Source: GCA-2731375 sp002731375
Lineage (GTDB): Bacteria > Pseudomonadota > Alphaproteobacteria > GCA-2731375
Assembly: GCA_030752605.1 (NCBI GenBank)
Contig: JASMDX010000014.1
Span: forward strand, 15,130 to 79,129
Length of the DNA stretch: 64,000 bases
Direction of reading: 5' to 3'
Shown here: positions 8,816 through 17,791 of the stretch, in pieces
Numbering within the stretch: the stretch's first letter is position 1
Layout: each line of letters opens with the position of its first letter
Translations under genes and position numbers: made by a program
Notes under the pieces: generated by a model
What the model was told of the DNA's origin: nothing
The model's database searches: none
What the model saw: only the letters and a program-made list of their open reading frames with translations

Positions 8816-8960
8816 AGGGGTACCTACCGTTATTCAAGTTTGCGTCAATTTCGCACTTCTTTTAGCGGGCTATCTTGGAATTGCCAACGGGGATGCTTAG
8901 TTTACGTCTGAGACGTTTGATAGTGTTGGTTTTCGGCAGCGCCCAAAGAGGACTATATCC

Positions 8961-10334
8961 ATGGCCTATGATTTTGATCTGTTCGTGATTGGCGCCGGTT
9001 CGGGCGGCGTTCGGGCCTCGCGCATCGCGGCCTCCCATGGCGCCCGCGTGGCCGTGGCCGAGGAATACCGCTATGGCGGCACCTGCGTCATCCGGGGCTG
9101 TGTGCCAAAGAAACTATTTGTCTATGCCTCGCACTTTTCCGAGGATTTCAAGGATGCGGAATCCTTTGGCTGGAAGGTGGGCAAGGCTAGTTTCGATTGG
9201 GCCAAGCTGATCGCCAACAAGGACAGAGAAATTGACCGCCTGAACGGCATCTATATCAACTTGCTGGAAGGCGCCGGCGTGCGCCGCTACGACGGCCGCG
9301 CCCGCCTGACGGACGCTCATACCATCGAGATCGCGGGAGAGACCGTGACGGCGGAGTATATCCTCCTCGCCACCGGCGGCACCCCGACCATGCCGGATCT
9401 GCCCGGTATCGAACACACCATCAGCTCCAACGAGGCCTTTCACCTGGAAACCCTGCCCGAACACATCACCATCGTGGGCGGCGGTTATATCGCGGTGGAA
9501 TTCGCCGGTATCTTCAATGGCCTGGGCCGCCAGGTGACGCAATTGTACCGCAGCGAGCAGATCCTGCGTGGCTTTGATTGGGATGTGCGCCATCACCTGG
9601 CGGGCGAAATCCGCAAAAAAGGGATCGATCTGCGCACGGATACCAATGTCACAGCGATAGAAAAAACCGCGAACGGCTATCGCCTCAGCCTGACCAACGG
9701 AGAAAGCCTGGATACGGGCCTGATCATGTATGCCACGGGCCGCCATCCCAACAGCGGCGATCTGGGCCTGGAAGCCGTCGGCGTAACATTGGCCAAAAAC
9801 GGCGCCGTGGTGGTTGATGAATGGTCACGAACCAACGTCCCCAACATTTATGCGGTGGGTGATTTGAGCGACCGCATCGCCCTAACCCCGGTAGCCTTGA
9901 TGGAGGGGCATGCCTTCGCCGACACGGTGTTCGGCAACCTACCCCGCCAGCCCAACCACGTGGATGTCCCAGCAGCCGTCTTCAGCCAGCCCAGCGTCGG
10001 CACCGTGGGCTTGACCGAGGAACAGGCCCGCGCGGAGATTGGCGAAGTGGTTATCTATAAATCCACCTTCACGCCCATGAAGCACACCCTGACGCCGTCG
10101 GAGGAAAAGACTTTGATGAAGCTGATCGTCGATGCCCGCACGGACCGGGTGGTGGGCTGTCACGTGGTCGGCCCGGACGCCGCCGAGATGGTCCAGGGCA
10201 TCGGCATCGCGCTGCGTTGCAACGCCACCAAGGCGCAGTTTGACGCCACTGTCGGCATCCACCCCTCGGCGGCGGAGGAACTGGTCACCATGCGCAGCAA
10301 ATGGACCCCACCCAAGGCGCAAGCGGCGGAGTAG
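8961..10334 (+). CDS. gor: Glutathione-disulfide reductase
   Basis: This 457-aa FAD enzyme reduces glutathione disulfide with NADPH in the cytoplasm. The FAD site GAGSGGVRASRIAASHGA is at residue 11. The redox disulfide motif GGTCVIRGCVPKKLFVYAS near residue 40 is characteristic of glutathione reductase rather than lipoamide dehydrogenase. The NAD(P) site is GGGYIAVEFAGIFNGLG, with the downstream RSEQILRGFD arginines expected for NADPH. The second FAD segment is NIYAVGDLSD. The C-terminal catalytic motif is TVGIHPSAAEELVTMR. Start ATG 8961 is preceded by AGAGGA. Length is normal. A short hairpin (10340-10355) follows before the next gene. Confidence 0.95.
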   Translation: MAYDFDLFVIGAGSGGVRASRIAASHGARVAVAEEYRYGGTCVIRGCVPKKLFVYASHFSEDFKDAESFGWKVGKASFDWAKLIANKDREIDRLNGIYINLLEGAGVRRYDGRARLTDAHTIEIAGETVTAEYILLATGGTPTMPDLPGIEHTISSNEAFHLETLPEHITIVGGGYIAVEFAGIFNGLGRQVTQLYRSEQILRGFDWDVRHHLAGEIRKKGIDLRTDTNVTAIEKTANGYRLSLTNGESLDTGLIMYATGRHPNSGDLGLEAVGVTLAKNGAVVVDEWSRTNVPNIYAVGDLSDRIALTPVALMEGHAFADTVFGNLPRQPNHVDVPAAVFSQPSVGTVGLTEEQARAEIGEVVIYKSTFTPMKHTLTPSEEKTLMKLIVDARTDRVVGCHVVGPDAAEMVQGIGIALRCNATKAQFDATVGIHPSAAEELVTMRSKWTPPKAQAAE

Positions 10335-10414
10335 ATTACGGTTCATTTCTGAACCCTTGGAAAGCCCCGCAGCTTACCGTATATAAAGCGCTTCTTTTTC
10401 TAGGGAATGAAGTT

Positions 10415-11809
10415 ATGCCCATGCAATGGAACCCTAACGGCTGGCGGCAACGCACGGCCCTCCAAATGCCCGAATACGCGGACCAGGCGGTCTTGGACGG
10501 CGTCTTAGACAAACTCGGCAGCTTCCCGCCGCTAGTTTTCGCCGGCGAGGTAAACGCCCTGCGTCGCAGGCTGGCCCAGGCGGCGAAAGGCGACGGCTTT
10601 TTGCTGCAGGGCGGTGATTGCGCCGAAAGTTTCGCCGAATTCCATCCCAACAACATCCGCGATACCTTCAGGGTGCTGATGCAAATGGCCGTGGTCCTGA
10701 CCTTTGGCGGCGCCGTGCCGGTAGTCAAAGTGGGCCGCATGGCGGGACAGTTCGCCAAACCGCGTTCCGCGCCGACGGAAACCATCGATGGTGTCGAATT
10801 GCCGATCTATCGCGGCGATATCGTCAACGGTATCGATTTCGATGCTGCCGAGCGCCAGCCGGACCCAAACCGTCTGTTAACCGCCTATTCCCAGGCGGCG
10901 GCAACCTTGAACTTGCTGCGTGCCTTCGCCCAGGGCGGCTATGCAGATCTGTACAAGATCCACCGCTGGAACCTGGACTTCGTCGAAGGCACCGAGGCCG
11001 CCGACCGGTATGGCGAGCTTTGTGGCCGTATTTCCGAGGCGCTGGAGTTCATGGAAGCCTGCGGCATCAACGGCGACAGCGTGCCGGAAATGCGGCAAAC
11101 GGATTTCTATACCTCCCATGAAGCACTGTTGCTGAACTATGAAGAAGCCATGACGCGCGAGGATACCATCACCCGCATGGGCGGCTGGTACGATACCTCG
11201 GCCCATATGGTCTGGATCGGCGACCGCACCCGCCAGGCCGATGGCGCCCATATCGAATATTGCCGGGGCATCAATAATCCCCTGGGTCTGAAGGCCGGCC
11301 CGAGCATGGAGGCGGATGACCTGATCCGCCTGATCGATACCTTAAATCCGGAGAACGAGGCAGGGCGTCTGACCCTGATCGCCCGCATGGGCGATGTGGA
11401 GGTGATGGAAAAACTGCCGTCCCTGGTGCGCCGGGTGAAGGCGGAGGGGCGCACGGTGCTGTGGTCTTGCGATCCCATGCACGGTAACACGATCAAATCC
11501 TCCACCGGCTACAAGACCCGACCGTTCGACCGCATCCTGGCCGAGGTCAAGGGCTTCTTCGCCGTCCACCAGGGCGAAGGCACGCATGCGGGCGGCGTGC
11601 ACGTGGAAATGACCGGACAGGACGTGACCGAATGCCTGGGCGGAGCACAGTTAATCGGTGAAGAGGAATTGGCATCCCGCTATCATACCCACTGTGATCC
11701 GCGTCTGAATGCCTCGCAAAGTCTGGAGCTGTCGTTCCTGATCGCGGAGATGCTGAAACAGCAGCGGCCCGCACAGCAAATGCCGGAAGCAGTCGAAGCC
11801 GCGCAATAA
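10415..11809 (+). CDS. Class II 3-deoxy-7-phosphoheptulonate synthase (DAHP synthase)
   Basis: This 464-aa enzyme condenses phosphoenolpyruvate and erythrose 4-phosphate, the first step of the shikimate pathway. Class II (plant/AroA-II type) membership is shown by FLLQGGDCAESFAEF near residue 67, VVKVGRMAGQFAKPRS near 108, HRWNLDFVEGT, the DTSAHMVWIGDRTRQ region, RGINNPLGLKAGPSM, LWSCDPMHGNTI and GGVHVEMTGQDVTECLGG near the C-terminus. The start at 10415 (MPMQWNPNGWRQR) is chosen because AGGGAA precedes it and the N-terminus matches the family; an earlier frame-open start at 10301 overlaps gor and adds an unlike extension. The next gene begins 13 bases later. Confidence 0.95.
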   Translation: MPMQWNPNGWRQRTALQMPEYADQAVLDGVLDKLGSFPPLVFAGEVNALRRRLAQAAKGDGFLLQGGDCAESFAEFHPNNIRDTFRVLMQMAVVLTFGGAVPVVKVGRMAGQFAKPRSAPTETIDGVELPIYRGDIVNGIDFDAAERQPDPNRLLTAYSQAAATLNLLRAFAQGGYADLYKIHRWNLDFVEGTEAADRYGELCGRISEALEFMEACGINGDSVPEMRQTDFYTSHEALLLNYEEAMTREDTITRMGGWYDTSAHMVWIGDRTRQADGAHIEYCRGINNPLGLKAGPSMEADDLIRLIDTLNPENEAGRLTLIARMGDVEVMEKLPSLVRRVKAEGRTVLWSCDPMHGNTIKSSTGYKTRPFDRILAEVKGFFAVHQGEGTHAGGVHVEMTGQDVTECLGGAQLIGEEELASRYHTHCDPRLNASQSLELSFLIAEMLKQQRPAQQMPEAVEAAQ

Positions 11810-11822
11810 GGGTTTGCAGGTC

Positions 11823-12968
11823 ATGACGGGCAAGAGCCCAAGCGAAAGCGAAGATCTGGAAGGCTATATCGATCGCTGGACGGATCAGTATTTCAAGAAG
11901 ACCCGCGCCATCGTGCAACGTAATGGCGATGCCGAGGTGACCTATGCGGTCTTCATGCGGCGCCCGGTTAGTTTCGCGCCACGGCTGATGATCGATTGGC
12001 TGAACCAGGTCGCCGCCGAGCGTGAGGTTACCTTCAATATCCAAAAGTGTTTCGACGAAGGCGATTGGGTCGGCGCTGGCGAACCGCTGCTATATTTGAG
12101 CGGCCCGTTGTCTGAGCTGGTGGATCTGGAAACGCTTTATTTGCAAAAGCTGGGCGCCTGCTGTGTGGCCGCCTACAACGCCTATCTGATGTGTTCATCC
12201 CTGCCCGACAGCCAGTTCCTGGCCATGGACGCGCGCCATTGCGCTGGCCACGAAATGGCTGAGATGATGGCTTACGCCGCTTCCGTCGGTAGCGAAGGCG
12301 CCCGCCGCGACCGGGATGCAGTCGGTTTCATCGGCAACGCGACGGACGCGACGGCGCACTTTTTTGGCAACGAAAAAGGCCTGGGCACCATGCCTCATGC
12401 CTTGATCGGCTATGCCGGCAGTACCCTGAGAGCGGCGGAAATGTATGCCGAGGCATTTCCAGGCGAGCCGTTAACGATTCTGGTAGACTATTTTGGCCAG
12501 GAGGTCACGGACGCCCTGGCGGTCTGCAACCGCTTCGCCGATTTGGCCGAAGAAGGCGCGGTCGCCGTGCGTCTGGACACTCATGGCGGCCGCTTTGTCG
12601 AAGGTTTGGACACACAATCCTCCTATGCGGTATTGGAGCGTCATGTCCCCCGCGCGGTGCGGCAGTACCGCAACGAGGAAGAACTGCGCTGGCTGGTCGG
12701 CACGGGTGTATCGGCGGCAGCAATTTTTCATATGCGCGACAAGCTGGATGAAGCCGGCTTTTCGAAAGCGCGCATCGTGGCATCCTCAGGCTTCAATTTT
12801 TTCAAATGCCAGGTCATGGGCAGCGTCAATGCCCCCATTGACATGGTCGGCACCGGGTCCTATCTGCCGGACGATTGGCGGGAGACCTATGCCACCGCCG
12901 ATATCGTCGCATACGACGGTGAGCCGAAGGTCAAGGTTGGACGCGAATTCCTGCTGCAACGGCGTTGA
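11823..12968 (+). CDS. Nicotinate phosphoribosyltransferase family protein
   Basis: This product of about 381 aa probably makes nicotinate mononucleotide from nicotinate and PRPP in NAD salvage. Family features are the N-terminal DRWTDQYFKKTRAIV (family YFFKT-like segment), LYLQKLGACCVAAYNAYLM, the MDARHCAGHEMAEMMAYAAS helix, and VGFIGNATDATAHFFG, which corresponds to the Gly/Thr-rich PRPP region. Further on are PHALIGYAGS, VRLDTHGGRFVEG and VASSGFNFFKCQVMG, which follow the order expected for the NAPRTase barrel. ATG 11823 is chosen over TTG 11814 because AGGTC directly precedes it. It sits 13 bases after the DAHP synthase and probably shares its transcript. Confidence 0.8.
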   Translation: MTGKSPSESEDLEGYIDRWTDQYFKKTRAIVQRNGDAEVTYAVFMRRPVSFAPRLMIDWLNQVAAEREVTFNIQKCFDEGDWVGAGEPLLYLSGPLSELVDLETLYLQKLGACCVAAYNAYLMCSSLPDSQFLAMDARHCAGHEMAEMMAYAASVGSEGARRDRDAVGFIGNATDATAHFFGNEKGLGTMPHALIGYAGSTLRAAEMYAEAFPGEPLTILVDYFGQEVTDALAVCNRFADLAEEGAVAVRLDTHGGRFVEGLDTQSSYAVLERHVPRAVRQYRNEEELRWLVGTGVSAAAIFHMRDKLDEAGFSKARIVASSGFNFFKCQVMGSVNAPIDMVGTGSYLPDDWRETYATADIVAYDGEPKVKVGREFLLQRR

Positions 12969-12988
12969 TCCGCGCGCATCATGTATTG

Positions 12989-13864
12989 ATGTTTTGTAAT
13001 TTATCGAATGGCGCCAAGGGCGCCCTGTGTATGATTATTGGCGGTCTGTTGCTCACGACTCAGGACGGTATCTGCAAATGGCTAACGGCGGAATTTCATC
13101 CCGGCGAGGTGATGTTCTATCGTGGCCTGTTCACTTTCGTGCCCATAATCGTCATTATCGCGGTACGGTCAGGCGGCATCCACCAACTGGCGACCCGCAA
13201 TCTCAAAGGCACCATGATCCGCGCCGCACTAGGCGCCGGCACCTCGGTCTTCGTGGTGGTATCCTTCATCTTTCTGCCCTTGGCCGACGCATTGGCCATT
13301 ATCTTTCTCAGCCCGATCATGCTGACCGCACTATCCGGTCCAATGTTGGGAGAGCCGGTCGGCTGGCGGCGCTGGCTGGCTGTCTTCATCGGCTTCGCCG
13401 GCGTGATGCTGATGATCCGGCCCAGCGCCGAAGGCATTCCCTATTATTATTTCTTCCCCCTTTTGGCGGCTCTATTGTCGGCCTTGCGCGATGTGGCGAC
13501 ACGCCGGCTGCGCAACGACGACAGCTCCGCCTCGATCCTGTTCTATTCCATGGTGGCGGGCCTACTCGCCGGCGCGATCAGCATGCCCATGTTTGGCGCC
13601 CATTGGCCCAGCCCGACGCAGTGGGGTCTGTTCGCCGCCGCGGGTATTCTTAATTCGCTTTCGCACCTGTTGACGATCCAGGCCCTGTTGCTGGCGCCGG
13701 GGGGAACCATGGCGCCGTTCAGGTACCTCTCCCTGATTTGGGCCGCGGTGATGGGCTACTTGATATGGGGAGATGTACCGGACGGTTGGAAGCTGGCCGG
13801 TGCCGCCCTGGTCGTGGGCGCGGGCCTATTCATCCTGTACCGCGAGATGCGCGGCCGGCGATAG
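12989..13864 (+). CDS. DMT-superfamily (EamA) permease
   Basis: A product of about 291 aa with ten predicted membrane helices in two EamA repeats. The first begins GALCMIIGGLLLTTQDGICK with the characteristic FYRGLFTF loop, continues through LADALAIIFLSPIMLTALS and GFAGVMLMIRP, and the second starts at YYYFFPLLAALLSALRDVATRR and ends GAALVVGAGLFILYREM. Such permeases export or import small metabolites in the inner membrane; the substrate cannot be read from sequence. ATG 12989 is the likely start; an in-frame TTG at 12965 overlaps the preceding gene and would add eight residues. It lies about 20 bases behind the nicotinate phosphoribosyltransferase gene. Confidence 0.88.
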   Translation: MFCNLSNGAKGALCMIIGGLLLTTQDGICKWLTAEFHPGEVMFYRGLFTFVPIIVIIAVRSGGIHQLATRNLKGTMIRAALGAGTSVFVVVSFIFLPLADALAIIFLSPIMLTALSGPMLGEPVGWRRWLAVFIGFAGVMLMIRPSAEGIPYYYFFPLLAALLSALRDVATRRLRNDDSSASILFYSMVAGLLAGAISMPMFGAHWPSPTQWGLFAAAGILNSLSHLLTIQALLLAPGGTMAPFRYLSLIWAAVMGYLIWGDVPDGWKLAGAALVVGAGLFILYREMRGRR

Positions 13865-13974
13865 TGCCTATTCCAAGGTGCGTCTATTTCAAGGCAGCCA
13901 TGTGCCTCAAACACCGCAATTTAGTATAGTATCCGGGTGAACTAACACTCATGCACCAACGGAGATGACCTGCA

Positions 13975-15525
13975 ATGTATCCGGGCAAATATGCGGCGCA
14001 GAACCCTGACAAACCAGCATTCATCATGGCGGATAGCGGCGAGGCCGTGACCTACCGTGAATATGAGGCGCGCTGTAACCGCCTGGCGCATCTCTTGCGA
14101 GACCAGGGCCTGGAACGACTGCATCACTATGCAGTCTTCATGGAAAATAACGTCCGTTATATGGAAAGCTGCGGTGCCGGTGAGCGCGCTGGCCATTACT
14201 ACACCTGCATCAATTCTTACCTGACGGCGCAGGAGGTGGCCTATATCGTCAACAATTCCGAAAGCCAAGTGTTGATCATCTCCGAAGCCCGGCGCGAGAC
14301 AGCGATGGCGGCGCTGGCTGACTGTCCCAACGTGCAGCTTTGCATTGTCGTCGATGGGCCGGGCGACGGCGACAAGATAGTTAATCTGGACGAGGCCACA
14401 GCCAATTTTCCCGACACCCCGATCCCAGATGAATGCCTAGGCATTGCGATGCTTTATTCGTCCGGCACCACGGGACAGCCCAAGGGCATCCTGCGGCCGC
14501 TGCCCGAAAACGCCCCCGATGCGCCCATGCCGGTCTATCAGTTTCTGATGAACATGTGGCATTACCGCGAGGGCATGGTCTACCTGATCCCGGCGCCGCT
14601 TTATCATTCGGCGCCGCACGTGGCGCTTAACTTCACCCTCCGCGTTGGCGGCACTTCCGTGATCATGGAGCGCTTCGATCCGGAGCTCTATCTCTCTCTG
14701 GTAGAAAAATACGGCGTAACCGACAGCCAACTGGTGCCGACCATGTTCTCCCGCATGCTGAAACTGCCCGAAGAGGTGCGCGAGCGCTATGACATGTCCT
14801 CGCTGGAGGTCGCGATCCACGGCGCGGCGCCCTGCCCCCCCCAGGTCAAACAACAGATGATCAACTGGTGGGGCCCAGTCGTCGAAGAATACTATGGCGC
14901 CACCGAGGCGCAGGGTCTGACAGCCTGCGACTCCGAAGAATGGCTTGCCCACCCAGGTACCGTGGGCCAGGTAAAATTCGGCGAGATACGTATTCTTGAC
15001 GACGACATGAAACCCTGCCCGACAGGCACCGCCGGCACCATTTGGTTCGTCAATGCCAGCCCATTCGAATATTTCAATGATGCCGGCCGAACGGAAGAGG
15101 CCTATTCCCCAGACCGCACCATGAGCACCGTGGGCGATGTGGGCTATGTGGACGAAGAAGGCTATCTGTTTCTGACCGACCGGGCGACCTTCATGATTAT
15201 CTCCGGTGGCGTCAACATCTATCCCCAGGAATGCGAGAACTTGTTGATCACCCATCCCAAGGTGATGGACGCTGCCGTTTTCGGCGTGCCCAACGAAGAA
15301 ATGGGCGAAGAGGTCAAGGGCGTGATCCAGATGACGCCCGGCCAGACCGCGGGAGAAGCGCTGGAGATGGAACTGATAGAATTCTGCCGCGAGCACCTGG
15401 CGCACATGAAATGCCCGCGCAGCATTGACTTCATCGACGATATGCCGCGTCTACCCACGGGAAAACTCTATAAACGTATCCTTCGGGACCGCTACTGGAG
15501 CGACCGAAAGAGCCGTATCCTATAG
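13975..15525 (+). CDS. Acyl-CoA synthetase (AMP-forming)
   Basis: This 516-aa ANL-superfamily enzyme activates a carboxylic acid to its CoA thioester through an acyl-adenylate. The P-loop-like motif A3 is LYSSGTTGQPKGILRP near residue 160. Motif A5 is YYGATEAQG near residue 308. The A7/A8 hinge region is LTDRATFMIISGGVNIYPQE near 400, and the catalytic C-terminal Lys lies in LPTGKLYKRILRD. The protein resembles the fatty-acyl/cyclohexanecarboxylate-type branch, but its substrate is not determinable. The start is preceded by GGAGAT. It is a single gene with about 110 bases upstream and 130 bases downstream before a convergent gene. Confidence 0.9.
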   Translation: MYPGKYAAQNPDKPAFIMADSGEAVTYREYEARCNRLAHLLRDQGLERLHHYAVFMENNVRYMESCGAGERAGHYYTCINSYLTAQEVAYIVNNSESQVLIISEARRETAMAALADCPNVQLCIVVDGPGDGDKIVNLDEATANFPDTPIPDECLGIAMLYSSGTTGQPKGILRPLPENAPDAPMPVYQFLMNMWHYREGMVYLIPAPLYHSAPHVALNFTLRVGGTSVIMERFDPELYLSLVEKYGVTDSQLVPTMFSRMLKLPEEVRERYDMSSLEVAIHGAAPCPPQVKQQMINWWGPVVEEYYGATEAQGLTACDSEEWLAHPGTVGQVKFGEIRILDDDMKPCPTGTAGTIWFVNASPFEYFNDAGRTEEAYSPDRTMSTVGDVGYVDEEGYLFLTDRATFMIISGGVNIYPQECENLLITHPKVMDAAVFGVPNEEMGEEVKGVIQMTPGQTAGEALEMELIEFCREHLAHMKCPRSIDFIDDMPRLPTGKLYKRILRDRYWSDRKSRIL

Positions 15526-15656
15526 CCAACGAAATTCAGCGGCCTGGATAGACGTATGCCGTGTAATAACCGTGGAGTAACCATGGAATAAAGGGAACGC
15601 GGCCCAGGCGGCGGAACCAGATTTGCACCAAGGTACGGTGATAGCCTCGTCTGCCG

Positions 15657-16670
15657 CTATTTTGGTGGCTCGCCGATCTGGACCACCTGCTTGCCGAAGT
15701 TCTCGCCCTTTAGCATGCCGATAAAGGCGGCAGGCGCGTTCTCCAGGCCCTGGGTGATATCCTCACGGTATTTGATTTTGCCTTTCGCCAGCCAGCCGGA
15801 CATCTCGGCCATGAATTCCGGCTTCAGGTCCATGTGGTCAGAAACAATAAAGCCCTGCATCTTGACCTTGTTGCCTACCATGGTGCCGAGGTTTTTCACG
15901 CCCTCGGGTTTTTCCAGATTGTACTGGCTGATCATACCGCAGGCGACGATACGGGCATAGGGATTGACCTTGAGTAAAACCGCATCCAGCATCGCACCGC
16001 CCACATTCTCGAAATAAACGTCGATGCCTTGCGGACAGGCCTGGGCCAAGGCATCCCCCAGGGAGCCGGCTTCCTTGTAGTTAAATGCGGCATCAAAACC
16101 CAATTCGTCCATGATATAGGCGGCTTTTTCGAACGAGCCAGCACTACCTGCCACGTGACAGCCCTGCATCTTGGCGATCTGTCCGGCAATCTGGCCCACG
16201 GCGCCCGATGCCGCGGAAACATAAACCGTCTCGCCTTCCTTGGGCTGACCAATATTACGCAGGCCGACCCAGGCGGTCATCGACGGCATGCCCAAAACAC
16301 CCAAATAATGGGACAGGGATGCGACGTTGCCATCAACCTTATTAACGCTGCCGACCTGGGCCACGGAAAATGCTTCCCAGCCAAGGCGGCCTTCCACCAA
16401 GTCGCCTTCCACCAGGGATGGATCGTTGGAGGCAACCACCTCGCCCACCATACCGGCCTGCAACACCTGGCCCAGCTCAAAACCGGGGGCATATGACTTT
16501 TGATCCCGCATTCGGCCACGCATGTAGGGGTCCAGTGACATAAAGATATTGCGCACCAACACCTCGCCCGCACCCGGTTCCCCCACGGGCGCCACCACGA
16601 CCTCGAAATGGGAGGCGTCAACCCAACCAGCGGGTCGGGATTTGAACAAAATTCGTTTGTTTTCAGTCAT
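15657..16670 (-). CDS. NADP-dependent zinc-free MDR oxidoreductase (CurA/PTGR-like)
   Basis: The product of about 337 aa is a leukotriene B4 dehydrogenase/CurA-type reductase, which reduces alkenal or alkenone double bonds with NADPH. Evidence is the N-terminus KRILFKSRPAGWVDASHFEV, LVRNIFMSLDPYMRGRM, the coenzyme site YVSAASGAVGQIAGQIAKM near residue 150, VYFENVGGAMLDAVL near 235 and ARIVACGMISQYN. No zinc-binding cysteines are present. ATG 16670 (MTENKRILFKS) is chosen; the frame stays open upstream to 16763 but that part is not like the family. It is monocistronic and convergent with the acyl-CoA synthetase. Confidence 0.9.
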   Translation of the reverse strand: MTENKRILFKSRPAGWVDASHFEVVVAPVGEPGAGEVLVRNIFMSLDPYMRGRMRDQKSYAPGFELGQVLQAGMVGEVVASNDPSLVEGDLVEGRLGWEAFSVAQVGSVNKVDGNVASLSHYLGVLGMPSMTAWVGLRNIGQPKEGETVYVSAASGAVGQIAGQIAKMQGCHVAGSAGSFEKAAYIMDELGFDAAFNYKEAGSLGDALAQACPQGIDVYFENVGGAMLDAVLLKVNPYARIVACGMISQYNLEKPEGVKNLGTMVGNKVKMQGFIVSDHMDLKPEFMAEMSGWLAKGKIKYREDITQGLENAPAAFIGMLKGENFGKQVVQIGEPPK

Positions 16671-16864
16671 TTTTTGCCTACCTTGTATTGTGCGCACGAT
16701 CTTTCGATGGGTCCCGGCTATATCGCACCAGCCCGGCGGAGACGCAATAGCCCATGGCGCCATGGCGCCGATAGGTTAACGCCCCCGTATGTTAAAATTA
16801 ACGGCAAATTCATCAAATTGAGATATGACAAAAAAGTGCTAAAGCGGTTTTGATTGGGACAGTG

Positions 16865-17267
16865 ATGTCTGAAGCAGCTGGAAAAGTTGAAGAGCTTGAG
16901 GAAATGGAAGGTAAGCTGCGCTCGGTGGCGCAAGCCCTGGCCATTGATCAAGCTTTGGATACGGGCGACCGAGATTCCCTCCATGCCCTGCCCTTGTAAT
17001 TGCTGCCGATGAACCTGCCATCTATTTCCCGGGCGAGAATGCTTAAAAACCCACACATGAAGAACATGATCGAGGCCCATTATGTCGCCATCGGCGGCGT
17101 GCTATGTGGTTTGATGCTGAAGATGGATGCCTGGGAAGACAAATTCGGCAAGGGCCGCGGCGGCCTAGTCTCAAAACCTGATTTTCATCATGTCCGAGAT
17201 GCGTATGGGCATGAATTACATCTACGAGATCGAGCAAAAAGCCCCCGCCATCAACGATCTGCAATAG
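16865..17267 (+). pseudogene. Decayed gene of unknown function
   Basis: ATG 16865 opens a 44-codon helical stretch (MSEAAGKVEELEEMEGKLRS) that ends at TAA 16997. The neighbouring frame from about 16992 reads LVIAADEPAIYFPGE. The first frame then resumes with RMLKNPHMKNMIEAHYVAIG and continues to SKPDF near 17187. A third frame then gives MSEMRMGMNYIYEIEQKAPA and ends INDLQ with TAG at 17265-17267. The pieces are colinear and protein-like, so one small gene of about 130 aa has been broken by at least three indels. I do not recognise the family. It is not explained by a single sequencing error. Confidence 0.5.
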
Positions 17268-17291
17268 GCCCGCCCGGACAGGGTTTTTGGA

Positions 17292-17744
17292 CTACAGCTG
17301 GGTGGCAGTCGCCCCGCCCCAGGTTTCATCCCAATCCTGGTTCAACATATCGGTTGGGCCGCAGTCAGCTTCAAAGAACTTATTGGGCAACTGAAAAATC
17401 GCCAGCATCAAGGCGCCATTCGGCGTACCCGCGGCATGGCGGCTGCCGGCGGGACGCCAGACGAAATTACCTGCGCTACACGTTCCCTCTCCGCAAACCA
17501 GCGCACCTTCAATGACGAAGGTCTGTTCTATCTGCACATGTTCATGATCCGGCAGCATGGCACCCGGCGCCATTTTCAATAGCACCGTCAACAGCCCCGT
17601 ACGCCGGTCCACCAGCAGGGTTTTTGCCTCGACGCCATCGTAACGTGTCGCCTCCCACGGCATGGAATGGGTTTCGACAAAGCGCGTGTCCAAAGGGCCC
17701 AAGCCTCGGTGGTTCGGGGCATTGGGGGTAATTGCCGTCGTCAT
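17292..17744 (-). CDS. Cupin-domain protein (ChrR-like cupin)
   Basis: A 150-aa single-domain cupin. The metal-binding motif 1 is GAMLPDHEHVQIEQTFVIEG near residue 62 (two His and one Glu), followed by motif 2 around VWRPAGSRHAAGTPNG near residue 95. The layout resembles the cupin half of ChrR anti-sigma factors, but the zinc-binding anti-sigma part is absent, so it is more likely a small metal-dependent dioxygenase or sugar-acid-binding cupin. The start is preceded by GGAGAG. It lies downstream of the enoyl-CoA hydratase with about 45 bases between, so it may be the last gene of the bamD-to-hydratase series or have its own promoter. Confidence 0.8.
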   Translation of the reverse strand: MTTAITPNAPNHRGLGPLDTRFVETHSMPWEATRYDGVEAKTLLVDRRTGLLTVLLKMAPGAMLPDHEHVQIEQTFVIEGALVCGEGTCSAGNFVWRPAGSRHAAGTPNGALMLAIFQLPNKFFEADCGPTDMLNQDWDETWGGATATQL

Positions 17745-17791
17745 GGTCTCTCCGTAAAAAATATTTGTCGTGGTGTAGGGTAGAGTGATGC

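Noticed and set aside
14437..15405. Long antisense reading frame (322 aa) within the acyl-CoA synthetase
   Set aside because: It mirrors a gene with full ANL motifs and has a His/Gly-rich composition typical of shadow frames in GC-rich DNA.
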